Assembly: GCF_902729435.1 (NCBI RefSeq)
Contig: NZ_CACVCG010000051.1
Span: 1-55,693, forward strand
DNA: 55,693 nucleotides
Source of the DNA: Magnetospirillum sp. UT-4
GTDB lineage: Bacteria; Pseudomonadota; Alphaproteobacteria; Rhodospirillales; Magnetospirillaceae
Direction: 5' to 3'
The notes beneath the pieces were generated by a model. It ran no database searches. It saw nothing but the letters and a program-made list of their open reading frames with translations, and had not been told where the DNA came from. Of the stretch, positions 19,056 through 31,661 are shown piece by piece. Each line of letters starts with the position of its first letter. Positions within the stretch are counted from its first letter, which is position 1. Position numbers and translations under genes: made by a program.

Positions 19056-19886
19056 TTAGGGCTTTCCCTTGGTGGCTTCCATCGGCTTGCCTTCGGGGTC
19101 GTAGAGCTTGACCTTGGCCTTCTCGCGGATGTCGGCGACCAGCTTCTGGGCGGCCTCCTGGGCCAGCTGCTCGCGGATCACCGGGCGGGCCTGCTCGAGG
19201 GTCGGCGGCGAGGCCATGCGGCGGTCCTCGACCTTGATGACGTGGAAGCCGAACTGGCTCTTGACCGGGGCGGCGGCCAGCTCGCCCGGCTTCATGGCGA
19301 AGGCGGCGTCCGAGAATTCCTTGACCATCTCGTCGGCGGTGAAATAGCCGAGATCGCCGCCGTTCTGCCGGGCCGAGGGGTCCTTGGACCTGGCCTTGGC
19401 GGTCTCGGCGAAGTCGGCGCCCTTCTTCAGCTCGGCGATCACCGCCTTGGCCTCGTCCTCGGTCTGGGCCAGGACGTGGCTGGCGCGCACCTCCTCGACC
19501 GGCTTGAACTCGCCCAGGAACTTGTCGTAGGCGCGCTTGACCACGTCCTCGGTGACCGCCGCCTTCAGCTTCTGGCTCATCCACGCCTTGGCCATCAGCT
19601 GCTGCTCGAACTGCTTCAGGGCCATCTTGACTTCGGGGTCGTTGGCGACGCCGTCCTTCTTCGCCTGCTCGGCCAGCAGGTGGTTGTTGACCACCATGTC
19701 CAGCAGCGCGCCGTAGGGAGCGTTCATCCCCATCTGCGGCGGCAGCGAGCGCTGGTAGGCGGTCAGCGCCGAGGCGTGGAGCTTGGTGCCGTTGACCTCG
19801 GCGACCACCTTGTCCTCGGCGAGGGCGGGCAGGGACACGGCGAAGGCGGCGGTGGCGAGGGCGAGGCGAAGGGCGGACATGCGCAT
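19056..19886 (-). CDS. periplasmic parvulin-type peptidyl-prolyl isomerase
   Basis: A 276-residue PpiC/SurA-type foldase. A signal peptide (about 1-22, LALATAAFAVSLPALA) directs it to the periplasm. Residues about 28-125 form a SurA-like N-terminal helical chaperone region (VVAEVNGTKL, DMVVNNHLLAEQAKK). The rotamase domain (about 132-225) shows VRASHVLAQTEDEAKAVI, GGDLGYFTADEMVKEF and FGFHVIKVEDRR. The C-terminus is a charged helix. The first ATG at 19886 has AGGGA upstream; a second ATG two codons later is possible. It probably assists outer-membrane or secreted protein folding. Confidence 0.93.
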   Translation of the reverse strand: MRMSALRLALATAAFAVSLPALAEDKVVAEVNGTKLHASALTAYQRSLPPQMGMNAPYGALLDMVVNNHLLAEQAKKDGVANDPEVKMALKQFEQQLMAKAWMSQKLKAAVTEDVVKRAYDKFLGEFKPVEEVRASHVLAQTEDEAKAVIAELKKGADFAETAKARSKDPSARQNGGDLGYFTADEMVKEFSDAAFAMKPGELAAAPVKSQFGFHVIKVEDRRMASPPTLEQARPVIREQLAQEAAQKLVADIREKAKVKLYDPEGKPMEATKGKP

Positions 19887-20069
19887 GAAGCGGGATTCCC
19901 TGGCAGGGTGAAAAAGCCGGGCACGGCGCGCGCGGCGGGTCATGGGGTTGAACCACAACCGGCCGGTCCGCACAAGAGGCGCATGCCCGTCCCCGGCCAT
20001 ATGCGCTGCTCCTCGCCGACAGGCCGTGGTATATTTAACACTTGGCAAGGCATAGTAGGGTGGCGGGCC

Positions 20070-21359
20070 ATGACACCGGACGCCAGCAAGGGGATGTCCA
20101 TCGCCGTCACCATCGCCATGGTCTATGCGGTGTTCGGGGCCGTGTGGGTGCTCGCCGGCGACACCCTGCTCGCCGCCCTGGTCGAGGACCGCGCCACCAT
20201 GACCATGATCCAGACCTGGAAGGGCTGGGCCTTCGTCGCCCTCAGTGCCGGGCTGATCTACGTCGTCGGTTCCCGCCTGCTGGCGGCGGTCGAGGAATCC
20301 GAGCGGCGCTACCGCCTGCTGTTCGCCGACAGCCCCGAGGCGCTGGTGCTGTACGACCCCGAGCGGCTGGCGGTGGTCGAGGCCAACGCCGCCGCCGCCC
20401 GCCTGTTCGGCTACGAGGTCCAGGACATCCAGGGCATGCGGGTGGCCGACCTGCTGACCGATGGCGGCGGCGAGGCGCTGCGGCGCGAACTGCCCCGGCT
20501 GCGCGCCAAGGGCGGCGGCAGCGGCCTGTGGCAGGTGCGCTGCCGCGACGGAAGGGTGCTCGACGTCGCCACCCACGGCCAGGAGGTTCGGGTGACGGGG
20601 CGCACCTTGCGGCTGGTGTTGCTGATGGACGTGACCGCAAGGCTGCGGGCCGAGATCCAGCTGCTGCGCACCCTCGACGACCTTGCGGCGGCCAATGGCA
20701 GGGTGCGCGAGCTCAGCCACGCCATCTCGCACGACCTGCAGGAGCCGCTGCGCCAGATCAGCGGCTTCGTGCAGCTGCTGCAGCGCCGCTACCAGGGCAA
20801 GCTGGACGACGAGGCCGAGCAGTTCATCGGCTTCGCGGTCGAAGGCACCGGCCGCCTGAAGGCGCTGATCCGCGACGTCGAGCGGTTCGCCATCGAGACC
20901 GCCGCCCAGCCTGTCGCGGTGGACGCCAACCGGGTGGCGGCGGGGGTGGTCGATTCCCTCAAGCCCCAGATCGAGGATGCCGGCGCCACCGTCACCGTGG
21001 CGCCGCTGCCCACCGTGTCGGCCGATCCCGAGAAGCTGGCGGTGGTGTTCCACGCGCTGCTGGACAACGCCGTCAAGTTCCGCCGCCTCGACGTCCCGTG
21101 CCAGGTTTCCGTCAGCGCCGAGCGCCATCCCGGCGGCGCCGTCTTCCAGGTGCGCGACAACGGCCTCGGCATCGAGCCGGAATACATCGATTCCATCTTT
21201 TCGCTGTTCCGCCGCCTGCACACCCGTGACCGCATTCCCGGCAACGGCACCGGGCTGGCGCTGGCGCGCAAGCTGGTGGAAGCCCATGGCGGCCGCATCT
21301 GGGTCGAATCGGTGGCGGGCGGCGGCTCGATCTTCTCGTTCACCCTGCCCGAACCGTAG
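20070..21359 (+). CDS. membrane-bound PAS sensor histidine kinase
   Basis: A 429-residue kinase. Two N-terminal transmembrane helices (about 10-33 and 50-70) bracket a short periplasmic loop. A PAS domain follows (about 75-195, [20 protein letters not shown]). The phosphoacceptor His221 is in [15 protein letters not shown], the HisKA subtype seen in bacteriophytochrome-like kinases. The ATPase has DNAVKF (N box), [10 protein letters not shown] (G1) and [18 protein letters not shown] (G2). No response regulator is adjacent. It is divergent from the parvulin gene across about 180 bp and lies just upstream of secA on the same strand. Confidence 0.93.
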   Translation: MTPDASKGMSIAVTIAMVYAVFGAVWVLAGDTLLAALVEDRATMTMIQTWKGWAFVALSAGLIYVVGSRLLAAVEESERRYRLLFADSPEALVLYDPERLAVVEANAAAARLFGYEVQDIQGMRVADLLTDGGGEALRRELPRLRAKGGGSGLWQVRCRDGRVLDVATHGQEVRVTGRTLRLVLLMDVTARLRAEIQLLRTLDDLAAANGRVRELSHAISHDLQEPLRQISGFVQLLQRRYQGKLDDEAEQFIGFAVEGTGRLKALIRDVERFAIETAAQPVAVDANRVAAGVVDSLKPQIEDAGATVTVAPLPTVSADPEKLAVVFHALLDNAVKFRRLDVPCQVSVSAERHPGGAVFQVRDNGLGIEPEYIDSIFSLFRRLHTRDRIPGNGTGLALARKLVEAHGGRIWVESVAGGGSIFSFTLPEP

Positions 21360-21376
21360 GGAACGGGCGCCCAACA

Positions 21377-21405
21377 TTGACAGAGCCCCCCTTGGGCTCT
21401 ATCTC
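21377..21405 (+). promoter_or_regulatory. sigma-70 promoter of secA
   Basis: Perfect TTGACA (21377-21382), 17-bp spacer, TATCTC (21400-21405), 58 bp before the secA ATG. The spacer contains an inverted repeat GAGCCC-N5-GGGCTC (21383-21399), which could bind a regulator or fold in RNA starting further upstream. Confidence 0.65.
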
Positions 21406-21463
21406 TTGCCCGTCGCGGCCGCAAGCGGCCTGCTCTTCAGAATCTCTCCCGAGGATTCGTTCC

Positions 21464-24169
<2,706 letters not shown>

Positions 24170-24191
24170 GGGTCAGACAAGCGGCAACTCC

Positions 24192-24213
24192 CCCGGTATC
24201 ACGTGATACCGGG
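24192..24213. promoter_or_regulatory. 22-bp perfect palindrome upstream of fic
   Basis: CCCGGTATCAC followed by its exact complement GTGATACCGGG, with no spacer. It lies 22 bp after the secA stop and 41 bp before the fic GTG. There is no T-run, so it is not a standard terminator; an operator site for a dimeric regulator is a reasonable guess. Confidence 0.6.
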
Positions 24214-24254
24214 CGCGGACCCAGGGACGAGGTGTCGGCTTAGGGGGGGCAACC

Positions 24255-25388
24255 GTGAAGTTTGAGACTTTCCAGGCGGGCGTGTGGAAGCAACGCTATC
24301 GCTACAAGAGCTTTGAGCCGGTCCTCGTGAACCACGATTGGCTTTGGGAGGATCCAGGCATCAATGCGCTCCTGGAAAGCGCTACCCGGGCACTGGGCGA
24401 GTTGAATGCGTTCTCGCTGATTATTCCCGATATCGACCTATTCATTCAGATGCATGTGGTCAAGGAGGCGCAGACCTCCAGCCGCATCGAAGGCACGCAG
24501 ACCGCCATAGACGAGGCGCTGATGCCAGAAGAGCAAATCCTGCCAGAAAAGCGCGACGACTGGCGCGAAGTGCGAAACTACATCAACGCCGTGAACGCGG
24601 CGGTGGGCGAGCTGACCCATCTGCCGCTGTCCAACCGGATGTTGAAGCAGACCCATGCCATCCTCATGAGCGGAGTTCGCGGCGAACACAAGCAGCCAGG
24701 GGAATTCCGGAACAGCCAGAACTGGATCGGAGGTTCAAGCGTCATCGACGCAGTGTTCATTCCGCCGCACCAGGACGGTGTAAATGAACTCATGAGCGAT
24801 CTTGAAAAGTTCTGGCATAACGACGGGATCCTGGTTCCGCACTTGGTCAGGGCCGCGATCAGCCATTATCAATTCGAGACCATTCACCCGTTCCTGGATG
24901 GCAATGGACGTATCGGCCGCCTGTTGATCCCGCTCTATCTCATCAGTCATGGCCTTCTCGCCAAGCCATCGCTGTATTTGTCCGATTTCTTCGAGAGGAA
25001 CCGCGCGGCCTATTACGATGCATTGATGCGCGTTCGGGTGGCAAACGACATGATTCACTGGGTGCGCTTCTTTCTGAATGGCGTTGCTGAAACGGCAACC
25101 AAGGGACGGGAGGTCTTTCGCCGCATCCTGTTGCTCAGGTCCGAGGCGGAGCATGCTATCCTGGAATTGGGTAAACGCACTCCCAATGCCCGCCAGCTTC
25201 TAAACCTGCTCTACCGCCGGCCGGTTATCAGCGCCGGCGACATCGAAGGGGAACTTGGGGTAACCGCTCCAACGGCCAACGCGCTATTGCGAGATTTTCT
25301 GAGGTTGGGGATTTTGGTCGAAATCACGGGCCAGCGCCGGTCCCGCCTGTATGCCTTTGATCGTTACCTCTTGCTGTTCGTTGTTTAA
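24255..25388 (+). CDS. Fic family protein (probable AMP transferase) with N-terminal inhibitory motif
   Basis: A 377-residue protein with a Fic core. The catalytic motif HPFLDGNGRIGR (residues 211-222) is complete. The inhibitory (S/T)xxxE(G/N) motif is N-terminal, SSRIEG (75-80), making it a class II Fic like SoFic. The N-terminal region matches the Fic_N type, and a C-terminal winged helix (about 310-370, GDIEGELGVTAPTANALLRDF) may bind DNA. Fic proteins usually transfer AMP from ATP to a protein target. The start is GTG after a G-rich site. GC is visibly lower than in neighbours, suggesting horizontal acquisition. No separate antitoxin is needed or seen. Confidence 0.95.
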   Translation: MKFETFQAGVWKQRYRYKSFEPVLVNHDWLWEDPGINALLESATRALGELNAFSLIIPDIDLFIQMHVVKEAQTSSRIEGTQTAIDEALMPEEQILPEKRDDWREVRNYINAVNAAVGELTHLPLSNRMLKQTHAILMSGVRGEHKQPGEFRNSQNWIGGSSVIDAVFIPPHQDGVNELMSDLEKFWHNDGILVPHLVRAAISHYQFETIHPFLDGNGRIGRLLIPLYLISHGLLAKPSLYLSDFFERNRAAYYDALMRVRVANDMIHWVRFFLNGVAETATKGREVFRRILLLRSEAEHAILELGKRTPNARQLLNLLYRRPVISAGDIEGELGVTAPTANALLRDFLRLGILVEITGQRRSRLYAFDRYLLLFVV

Positions 25389-25409
25389 CGAAAAACGTTT
25401 TCCGTTAAA
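25384..25409. repeat. AT-rich imperfect palindrome at the end of fic
   Basis: A near-palindrome, TTTAACGAAAAACG followed by TTTTCCGTTAAA, begins inside the last codons of fic and ends 21 bp beyond its stop. It could act as a transcript end or mark the edge of the acquired segment. No T-run follows. Confidence 0.5.
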
Positions 25410-25462
25410 TAGTGGGCGACGAAATTTAAGCCAGTCCCTTCCACAGCCGCCACCAGCCCACG

Positions 25463-25490
25463 AAAAAAGCGGGCGCCTTGCGGCACCCGC
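25463..25490 (-). terminator. rho-independent terminator of gap-pgk
   Basis: Nine-bp stem GCGGGTGCC / GGCGCCCGC (one G-U pair) with a GCAA loop, followed on the minus strand by six T's (complement of 25463-25468). It lies 27 bp after the pgk stop. Confidence 0.88.
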
Positions 25491-25517
25491 CCCTTTTCAG
25501 TCCCGAAAAACGGAACC

Positions 25518-26705
25518 CTACTTGATGTCCAGCGCCGCGACGCCGGGCAGGGTCTTGCCTTCCAGCCATTCCAGGAAGGCGCCGCCGGCGGTGGAGACGT
25601 AGGAGAACTTGTCTTCGACGCCCGCCTTGGCCAGGGCCGCGACGGTGTCGCCGCCGCCGGCCACGGTCAGCAGCTTGCCCTGCTTGGTGCGCTCGGCCGC
25701 GGCCCGGGCCACCGCGTTGGTGGCCATGTCGAACGGCTCGATCTCGAACGCGCCCATGGGGCCGTTCCACACCAGGGTCTTGCAGCCGCCCAGGCGGTCG
25801 ATGATGGCCTCGACGCTGGCAGGGCCGGCGTCCAGGACCATCATGTCCTCGGGGATGGCATCCACCGGCACCACCTTGCTGGGGGCGTTGGCGGCGAATT
25901 CGCCGGCGACCACCGCATCGACCGGCAGGACGATGTGGCAGTTGGCGGCCTTGGCCTTCTCCATGATGGCGCGGGCGGTATCGGCCATGTCCTTCTCGCA
26001 CAGGCTCTTGCCGACCTGCTTGCCCTGGGCGAACAGGAAGGTGTTGGCCATGCCGCCGCCGATGATCAGGTAGTCGACACGGGCCACCAGGTTGCCCAGC
26101 AGATCCAGCTTGGTCGACACCTTGGCGCCGCCGACCACCGCCGCCACCGGCTTCTCCGGGGTGGCCAGCGCCTTGGCCAGGGCCTCCAGCTCGGCCTGCA
26201 TCAGGCGGCCGGCAGCCGCCGGCAGCAGATGGGCCAGGCCTTCGGTAGAGGCATGGGCGCGATGGGCGGTGGAGAAGGCGTCGTTGACGTAGACGTCGCC
26301 GAGAGCGGCCAGGCTCTTGGCGAAGGCGGCGTCGTTCTTCTCCTCCTCGGGGTGGAAGCGGACGTTTTCCAGCAGCGCCACATCGCCGTCCTTCATGGCG
26401 GCGATGCAGGCCTCGGCCGCCGGACCGACGCAATCGTCGGCCCAGGCCACCGGCTTGCCGACGGCCTTGGCCAGCGGCTCCAGCAGCAGCTTCTGCGAGT
26501 ACTTGTCCTCGCGACCCTTGGGCCGGCCGAAATGGGTGAGGACGATGACCTTCGCCCCCCGTCCGGCCAGGTCCTTCAGCGTCGCCGCCGAGCGGTCGAT
26601 GCGGGTGGAATCGGTGACCTTGCCGTCCTTGGCCGGGACGTTGAGGTCGGCCCGGACCAGGACCCGCTTGCCCTTGACGTCAAGGGCGTCGATGGTGCGG
26701 AACAT
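25518..26705 (-). CDS. pgk: phosphoglycerate kinase
   Basis: Glycolytic/gluconeogenic enzyme of 395 residues interconverting 1,3-bisphosphoglycerate + ADP and 3-phosphoglycerate + ATP. The substrate-binding N-terminal signature is [30 protein letters not shown], the [12 protein letters not shown] loop, NGPMGAFE and the C-terminal [13 protein letters not shown] nucleotide loop are all present. It starts 16 bp after gap on the same strand and ends at a terminator, giving a two-gene gap-pgk unit; fba does not follow, the convergent fic gene does. Confidence 0.97.
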   Translation of the reverse strand: MFRTIDALDVKGKRVLVRADLNVPAKDGKVTDSTRIDRSAATLKDLAGRGAKVIVLTHFGRPKGREDKYSQKLLLEPLAKAVGKPVAWADDCVGPAAEACIAAMKDGDVALLENVRFHPEEEKNDAAFAKSLAALGDVYVNDAFSTAHRAHASTEGLAHLLPAAAGRLMQAELEALAKALATPEKPVAAVVGGAKVSTKLDLLGNLVARVDYLIIGGGMANTFLFAQGKQVGKSLCEKDMADTARAIMEKAKAANCHIVLPVDAVVAGEFAANAPSKVVPVDAIPEDMMVLDAGPASVEAIIDRLGGCKTLVWNGPMGAFEIEPFDMATNAVARAAAERTKQGKLLTVAGGGDTVAALAKAGVEDKFSYVSTAGGAFLEWLEGKTLPGVAALDIK

Positions 26706-26721
26706 CGGTAGTCCCCCGTTC

Positions 26722-28496
<1,775 letters not shown>

Positions 28497-29210
28497 TCAC
28501 CCCCTGTACTCGCAGCGGTCGCCGGTGATCTCGATGAAGCCGCGCGCCCCCGGCACCGCGGTGAAGCGGTATTCGCCGTTCTTCACCACCAGCGAGTGCT
28601 GCAGGGGCAGCTTGCCGCTGGCCTGGCTGTCCTTGCCGCCGATGGCGGTGAAGTGCAGCGTCACCGGCTTGTCGGGGTCGTACCATTGCTCGGCGCCGCC
28701 ATTGCCGCCGGCGCCGTCGGCGGTGACGGTGATGAGGTCCGAGAACCGCACCCAGGTGGAGTTGCCGTCGTAGCGGGCGGTCTTGACCATGAACCGCTTG
28801 GTCTCCTCGCCGCCGCAGCGGCGCGGCTTCTCGGCCGAGTGGATGACGAAGGCCAGGCGCTTGGGCTCGAGGCCCGAGGCCAGCTTGGCCTTCAGGGCGG
28901 CGGTCAGGTCCTTCATCTCGTCGGTGGGGGCGACCGCCTCGTACTTGGCCTGGAAGTCGGCGGCGCGGGCGCGGGCCGCCTCGAGTTCGGCGGCGAGCGC
29001 CTCGGCCTCGCCGCGCCGGGCCGCCTCGGCGGTGGACAATCGCTCGATCTCCTGGCGCGCGGCGGCGACCTCGTCCAGCGCCAGGCGCTGCCCCACCTCG
29101 TAGGCATAGAACCCGGTGGCGCCGAAGGCGGCCAGGACCACCGCGAACTTGAACAGCTTGAACCAGATCTGCCAGCCCTGCTGGCCGCGGCGGATTCTGC
29201 GGCGCGCCAT
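28497..29210 (-). CDS. single-pass membrane protein with coiled coil, function unknown
   Basis: A 237-residue protein. A basic N-terminus (MARRRIRRGQQGW) is followed by one transmembrane helix (about 18-38), a coiled coil rich in Ala/Glu/Arg (about 45-92), and a C-terminal globular region (about 115-237) with FVIHSAEKPRRCGG and QWYDPDKPVTLHFT. The topology suggests the C-terminal domain is periplasmic. A GGAGAGG site supports the start. I do not recognise the family. It is flanked by intergenic regions and appears monocistronic or paired with the small gene at 29357. Confidence 0.78.
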   Translation of the reverse strand: MARRRIRRGQQGWQIWFKLFKFAVVLAAFGATGFYAYEVGQRLALDEVAAARQEIERLSTAEAARRGEAEALAAELEAARARAADFQAKYEAVAPTDEMKDLTAALKAKLASGLEPKRLAFVIHSAEKPRRCGGEETKRFMVKTARYDGNSTWVRFSDLITVTADGAGGNGGAEQWYDPDKPVTLHFTAIGGKDSQASGKLPLQHSLVVKNGEYRFTAVPGARGFIEITGDRCEYRG

Positions 29211-29356
29211 GTCCTCTCCCAGAACGGTGTTGTTTCGTCGGGACGGGGGTAGCCGCCCATTGTGGCCGAACCGGGGCGGCGGCGCCGGTGTCCCCGAAAG
29301 GTCACCGTGCCACTGCCGATGATGCCAGGGCATGTTCCGTTCAAACGGAACATGGT

Positions 29357-29581
29357 CTAGCAGGCGACGGCTTCCGGCAGTGGTGCCGGCGCCGGGCGGA
29401 ACAGGCGCATGTCGTTGAGCGCGCCCACCGACAGGGTCTTGGTGTGCGACGGGTCGCCAACCCGGGTCAGGCGGGCGTGGATGATTCCCTCGGCATCCTT
29501 GACCAGTTCGCGAACCTCCCACTGGACCGAGGATCCGGTGGGGGTGAAGCGTTGTCCGACGACGACCTCGCGGCGGGGCAT
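29357..29581 (-). CDS. small hypothetical protein
   Basis: A 74-residue protein beginning MPRREVVVGQRFTPTGSSVQ and containing WEVRELVKDAEGIIHARLTR and THKTLSVGALNDMRLF, a short beta-rich layout like small SH3-type or KOW-like folds. The start at 29581 has GGAGA upstream; ATGs at 29596 and 29686 are alternatives but add hydrophobic, non-matching residues. There is no signal peptide or membrane helix. Function unknown. Confidence 0.65.
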   Translation of the reverse strand: MPRREVVVGQRFTPTGSSVQWEVRELVKDAEGIIHARLTRVGDPSHTKTLSVGALNDMRLFRPAPAPLPEAVAC

Positions 29582-29956
29582 GGGGCCATTCTCCATAGAT
29601 ATGCGGAACGATCGACAAGAAGCGCCAAAAGAGCTATATTGCCAGAACACAAGAAACTTTGGGCATAGGCTCATATATTCTGACACGGCTGTATGTATTG
29701 GCTATTTATGGCCATCGTATGGCGGAAAGGTGGCGGCCCTGTTTCGTGTTGCATTCCCTAGGCGATCCCCTATTTTTGCAATTGCGAAAAGGGGGTGCGC
29801 CCCGGGGATATTCGGATAGCCACAGACCTTTTTCGTAACGACGCGGCTCGATTTTGAGATCATAAGATCAAGGCCCGCTTCGGGGCCGCAGGGGCGGCAG
29901 GGGCGGCCGGGTACGGCCCTCTCGCGGCAGTCGAAATATCAAGATGGTGGGACGAC
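29582..29956. other. 375-bp intergenic region, AT-richer, upstream of a divergent response regulator
   Basis: No gene is seen. The stretch 29610-29720 is notably AT-rich and should hold the promoter of the small minus-strand gene. A hairpin centred on the palindrome GCAATTGC (about 29779-29786), flanked by CCCCTATTTTT and GAAAAGGGGG, may be regulatory. The last 80 bp, ahead of the response regulator, are G/C-repetitive. Confidence 0.45.
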
Positions 29957-30625
29957 ATGAAGATTCTTATCGCCGATGACCATGAACTGTTTCGCGACGG
30001 CCTGCGGCATGTGCTGGACCAGTTGGGCGGCCCGCTGACCATCGTCGAGGCCAGCGACTTCCCGCAGGCGGTCGCGGCGGTCGAGCGCGAGCCCGACATC
30101 GACATCGTCCTGCTCGACCTGTCCATGCCCGGCATGCCGTGGAACGAGGGGTTGCCGCGGCTCAAGGAGCTGTTGCCCGAGGGCACCCCGGTCATCGTGC
30201 TGTCGGCCTCGGACGACCGCCGCCACGTGCTGCAGGCGGTCAATCTGGGCGCCGCCGGCTTCATCCCCAAGACATCGTCCAGCCGGGTCATGCTGTCGGC
30301 GCTGAAGCTGGTGCTGTCGGGCGGCGTCTACCTGCCGCCGGCGCTGCTGGAACAGGGCACCATGCAGGGCGACGGCATGGGGCCGATGGCCAGCGAGCAT
30401 GCGGTGTCCTTCCTCACCCCGCGCCAGCGCGAGGTGCTGGCGCTGCTCGGCCAGGGCAAGTCCAACAAGGAGATCGCCCGCGTGCTGCAGCTGGCCGAGG
30501 GCACGGTGAAGCTGCACGTCACCGCCATCCTCAAGGCGCTCAACGTCAACAACCGCACCCGCGCCGTGGTCGCCGCCTCGCAGCTCGGCCTGACCACCCC
30601 CGATTCCTCGCAGCTGGGGCGCTAG
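29957..30625 (+). CDS. NarL/FixJ-type response regulator
   Basis: A 222-residue transcription regulator. The receiver domain (1-120) has ILIADDHELFRDGL, phosphoacceptor Asp54 in VLLDLSMPGMP, a Ser/Thr switch in VIVLSASDD and Lys in FIPKTSS. The LuxR-type helix-turn-helix (about 150-210) has LTPRQREVLALLGQGKSNKE and GTVKLHVTAILKALNVNNRT. No kinase is adjacent. Its TAG stop codon is the first three bases of the palindromic element at 30623-30686, so an insertion may have supplied the present C-terminus. Confidence 0.93.
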   Translation: MKILIADDHELFRDGLRHVLDQLGGPLTIVEASDFPQAVAAVEREPDIDIVLLDLSMPGMPWNEGLPRLKELLPEGTPVIVLSASDDRRHVLQAVNLGAAGFIPKTSSSRVMLSALKLVLSGGVYLPPALLEQGTMQGDGMGPMASEHAVSFLTPRQREVLALLGQGKSNKEIARVLQLAEGTVKLHVTAILKALNVNNRTRAVVAASQLGLTTPDSSQLGR

Positions 30626-30686
30626 AGCGCGATGACATTAGGTCGGCGCACGGGGTGCGCCGACCTAATGTCTGAATCGCACTCTA
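30623..30686. repeat. TTAGAG-family palindromic element 1
   Basis: Ends TAGAGCGCGAT and ATCGCACTCTA flank a perfect 17-bp stem (30634-30650 / 30656-30672) with a five-base loop CGGGG. It has the same architecture as element 2 but the opposite orientation (the ATTCA-bearing end is on the right). It includes the stop codon of the response regulator. Confidence 0.85.
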
Positions 30687-30696
30687 ATTTATTGAT

Positions 30697-30762
30697 TTAG
30701 AGGCGGATTCAGCTATCAGGTTGGATCGCCTCGCGATTCAACCTGATAGCATCCGGCTCTAA
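30697..30762. repeat. TTAGAG-family palindromic element 2
   Basis: Ends TTAGAGGCGGATTCA and ATCCGGCTCTAA flank a 17-bp stem (30712-30728 / 30734-30750, one G-T mismatch) with a five-base loop CCTCG. The stem shares ATYAGGTYGG with element 1. The two elements are ten bases apart. Confidence 0.85.
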
Positions 30763-30771
30763 CCCGACCGT

Positions 30772-30794
30772 CCCCTTCCCCTGGTGGGGAGGGG
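30772..30794. repeat. CCCCTCCCC-type hairpin at convergent gene ends
   Basis: CCCCTTCCCC (30772-30781) pairs with GGGGAGGGG (30786-30794) with one bulge. It belongs to the same kind of hairpin as 6066-6088, 28463-28484 and 37989-38011, and lies 10 bp beyond the lipid A acyltransferase stop. Confidence 0.6.
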
Positions 30795-30803
30795 CGTTCC
30801 ACC

Positions 30804-31661
30804 TCAGTCCGGCCAGCGGCGGTGCAGCCACAGCCACTGGCCGGGGCGGGCGCGGATCCACTCCTCGAACAACCGGTTGATTTCGGTCATGGTCGCCAGG
30901 GTGTCGGCATCGGTCGGCAGCGGCTGGTGGAAGGTGATGCGGAAGCGCGCCCCCCGCAGCCGCTCGACCTGCACCGGCACGATGCCGATGCCGAAGCGGG
31001 CGGCGAAGCGGGCCACCGCCGGCGCGGTCATGGCGTCGCGGCCGAAGAACGGCACGGCGATGCCGTCGTTCATCTTCTGGTCGACCAGCAGCCCGAGGAA
31101 GCCGCGCCGCTTCAGCATCGCCATGATCTCGCGGGCGCCCTCGGGTCCCTTGGCGATCTGGCCTGCCACCGCCGACGGGGCGCGGCCGCGGGCGAAGAAT
31201 TCGTTGATGTGGGGATTGTTGGCGGCGCGGTAGACCAGCGCGACGGGGATGCCCCAGCCGCAGACGGTGGCGCCCGACAGCTCCCAGTTGGCCAGGTGGG
31301 CGGAGACGAACAATCCCGGGCCGCCGGCCGCCTTGATGCGGTCCAGCACCTCGCCGCCGACCACCTCGACGCGGTCGCGGGAGATGGTGGCGATATGGGG
31401 GAATTCGCCGGCGACACGGCCCATGTTGTCCCACACCTCGCGCAGGGTGGCCTCGATGCGGGCCGCGTCCCAGTCGGGAAAGGCGCCGGCGAGGTTGCGC
31501 CGCGCGACGTCCGAAACCTTGAGGTGCGGCCCGACCAGGCGCCCGACGGCGCCCGCCAGTCCCGAGGCGGCGTCCAGCGGCAACGCCGCGAACAGGCCCC
31601 ACAGCAGGCGGGCGGCGATGGCCTCCAGGCTTTGGCGGCGGGACTTGGACAGCAACCTCAC
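30804..31661 (-). CDS. LpxL/HtrB-type lipid A acyltransferase
   Basis: Inner-membrane acyltransferase of 285 residues that adds a secondary fatty acid to Kdo-lipid A. An N-terminal hydrophobic segment (about 13-35) precedes the catalytic block VSAHLANWELSGATV, where the family HxxxxD/E motif is H-LANW-E. LVYRAANNPHINEFF, GLLVDQKMNDGIAVPFFG and PVQVERLRGARFRITFH follow the LpxL pattern. The GTG start at 31661 overlaps the lpxK stop by four bases and has GGAG upstream. Last gene of the msbA-to-lpxL operon. Confidence 0.9.
   Translation of the reverse strand: MRLLSKSRRQSLEAIAARLLWGLFAALPLDAASGLAGAVGRLVGPHLKVSDVARRNLAGAFPDWDAARIEATLREVWDNMGRVAGEFPHIATISRDRVEVVGGEVLDRIKAAGGPGLFVSAHLANWELSGATVCGWGIPVALVYRAANNPHINEFFARGRAPSAVAGQIAKGPEGAREIMAMLKRRGFLGLLVDQKMNDGIAVPFFGRDAMTAPAVARFAARFGIGIVPVQVERLRGARFRITFHQPLPTDADTLATMTEINRLFEEWIRARPGQWLWLHRRWPD

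Noticed and set aside
24192-24213. 22-bp palindrome as the secA terminator
   Set aside because: No T-run on either strand and no loop; kept instead as a possible operator.
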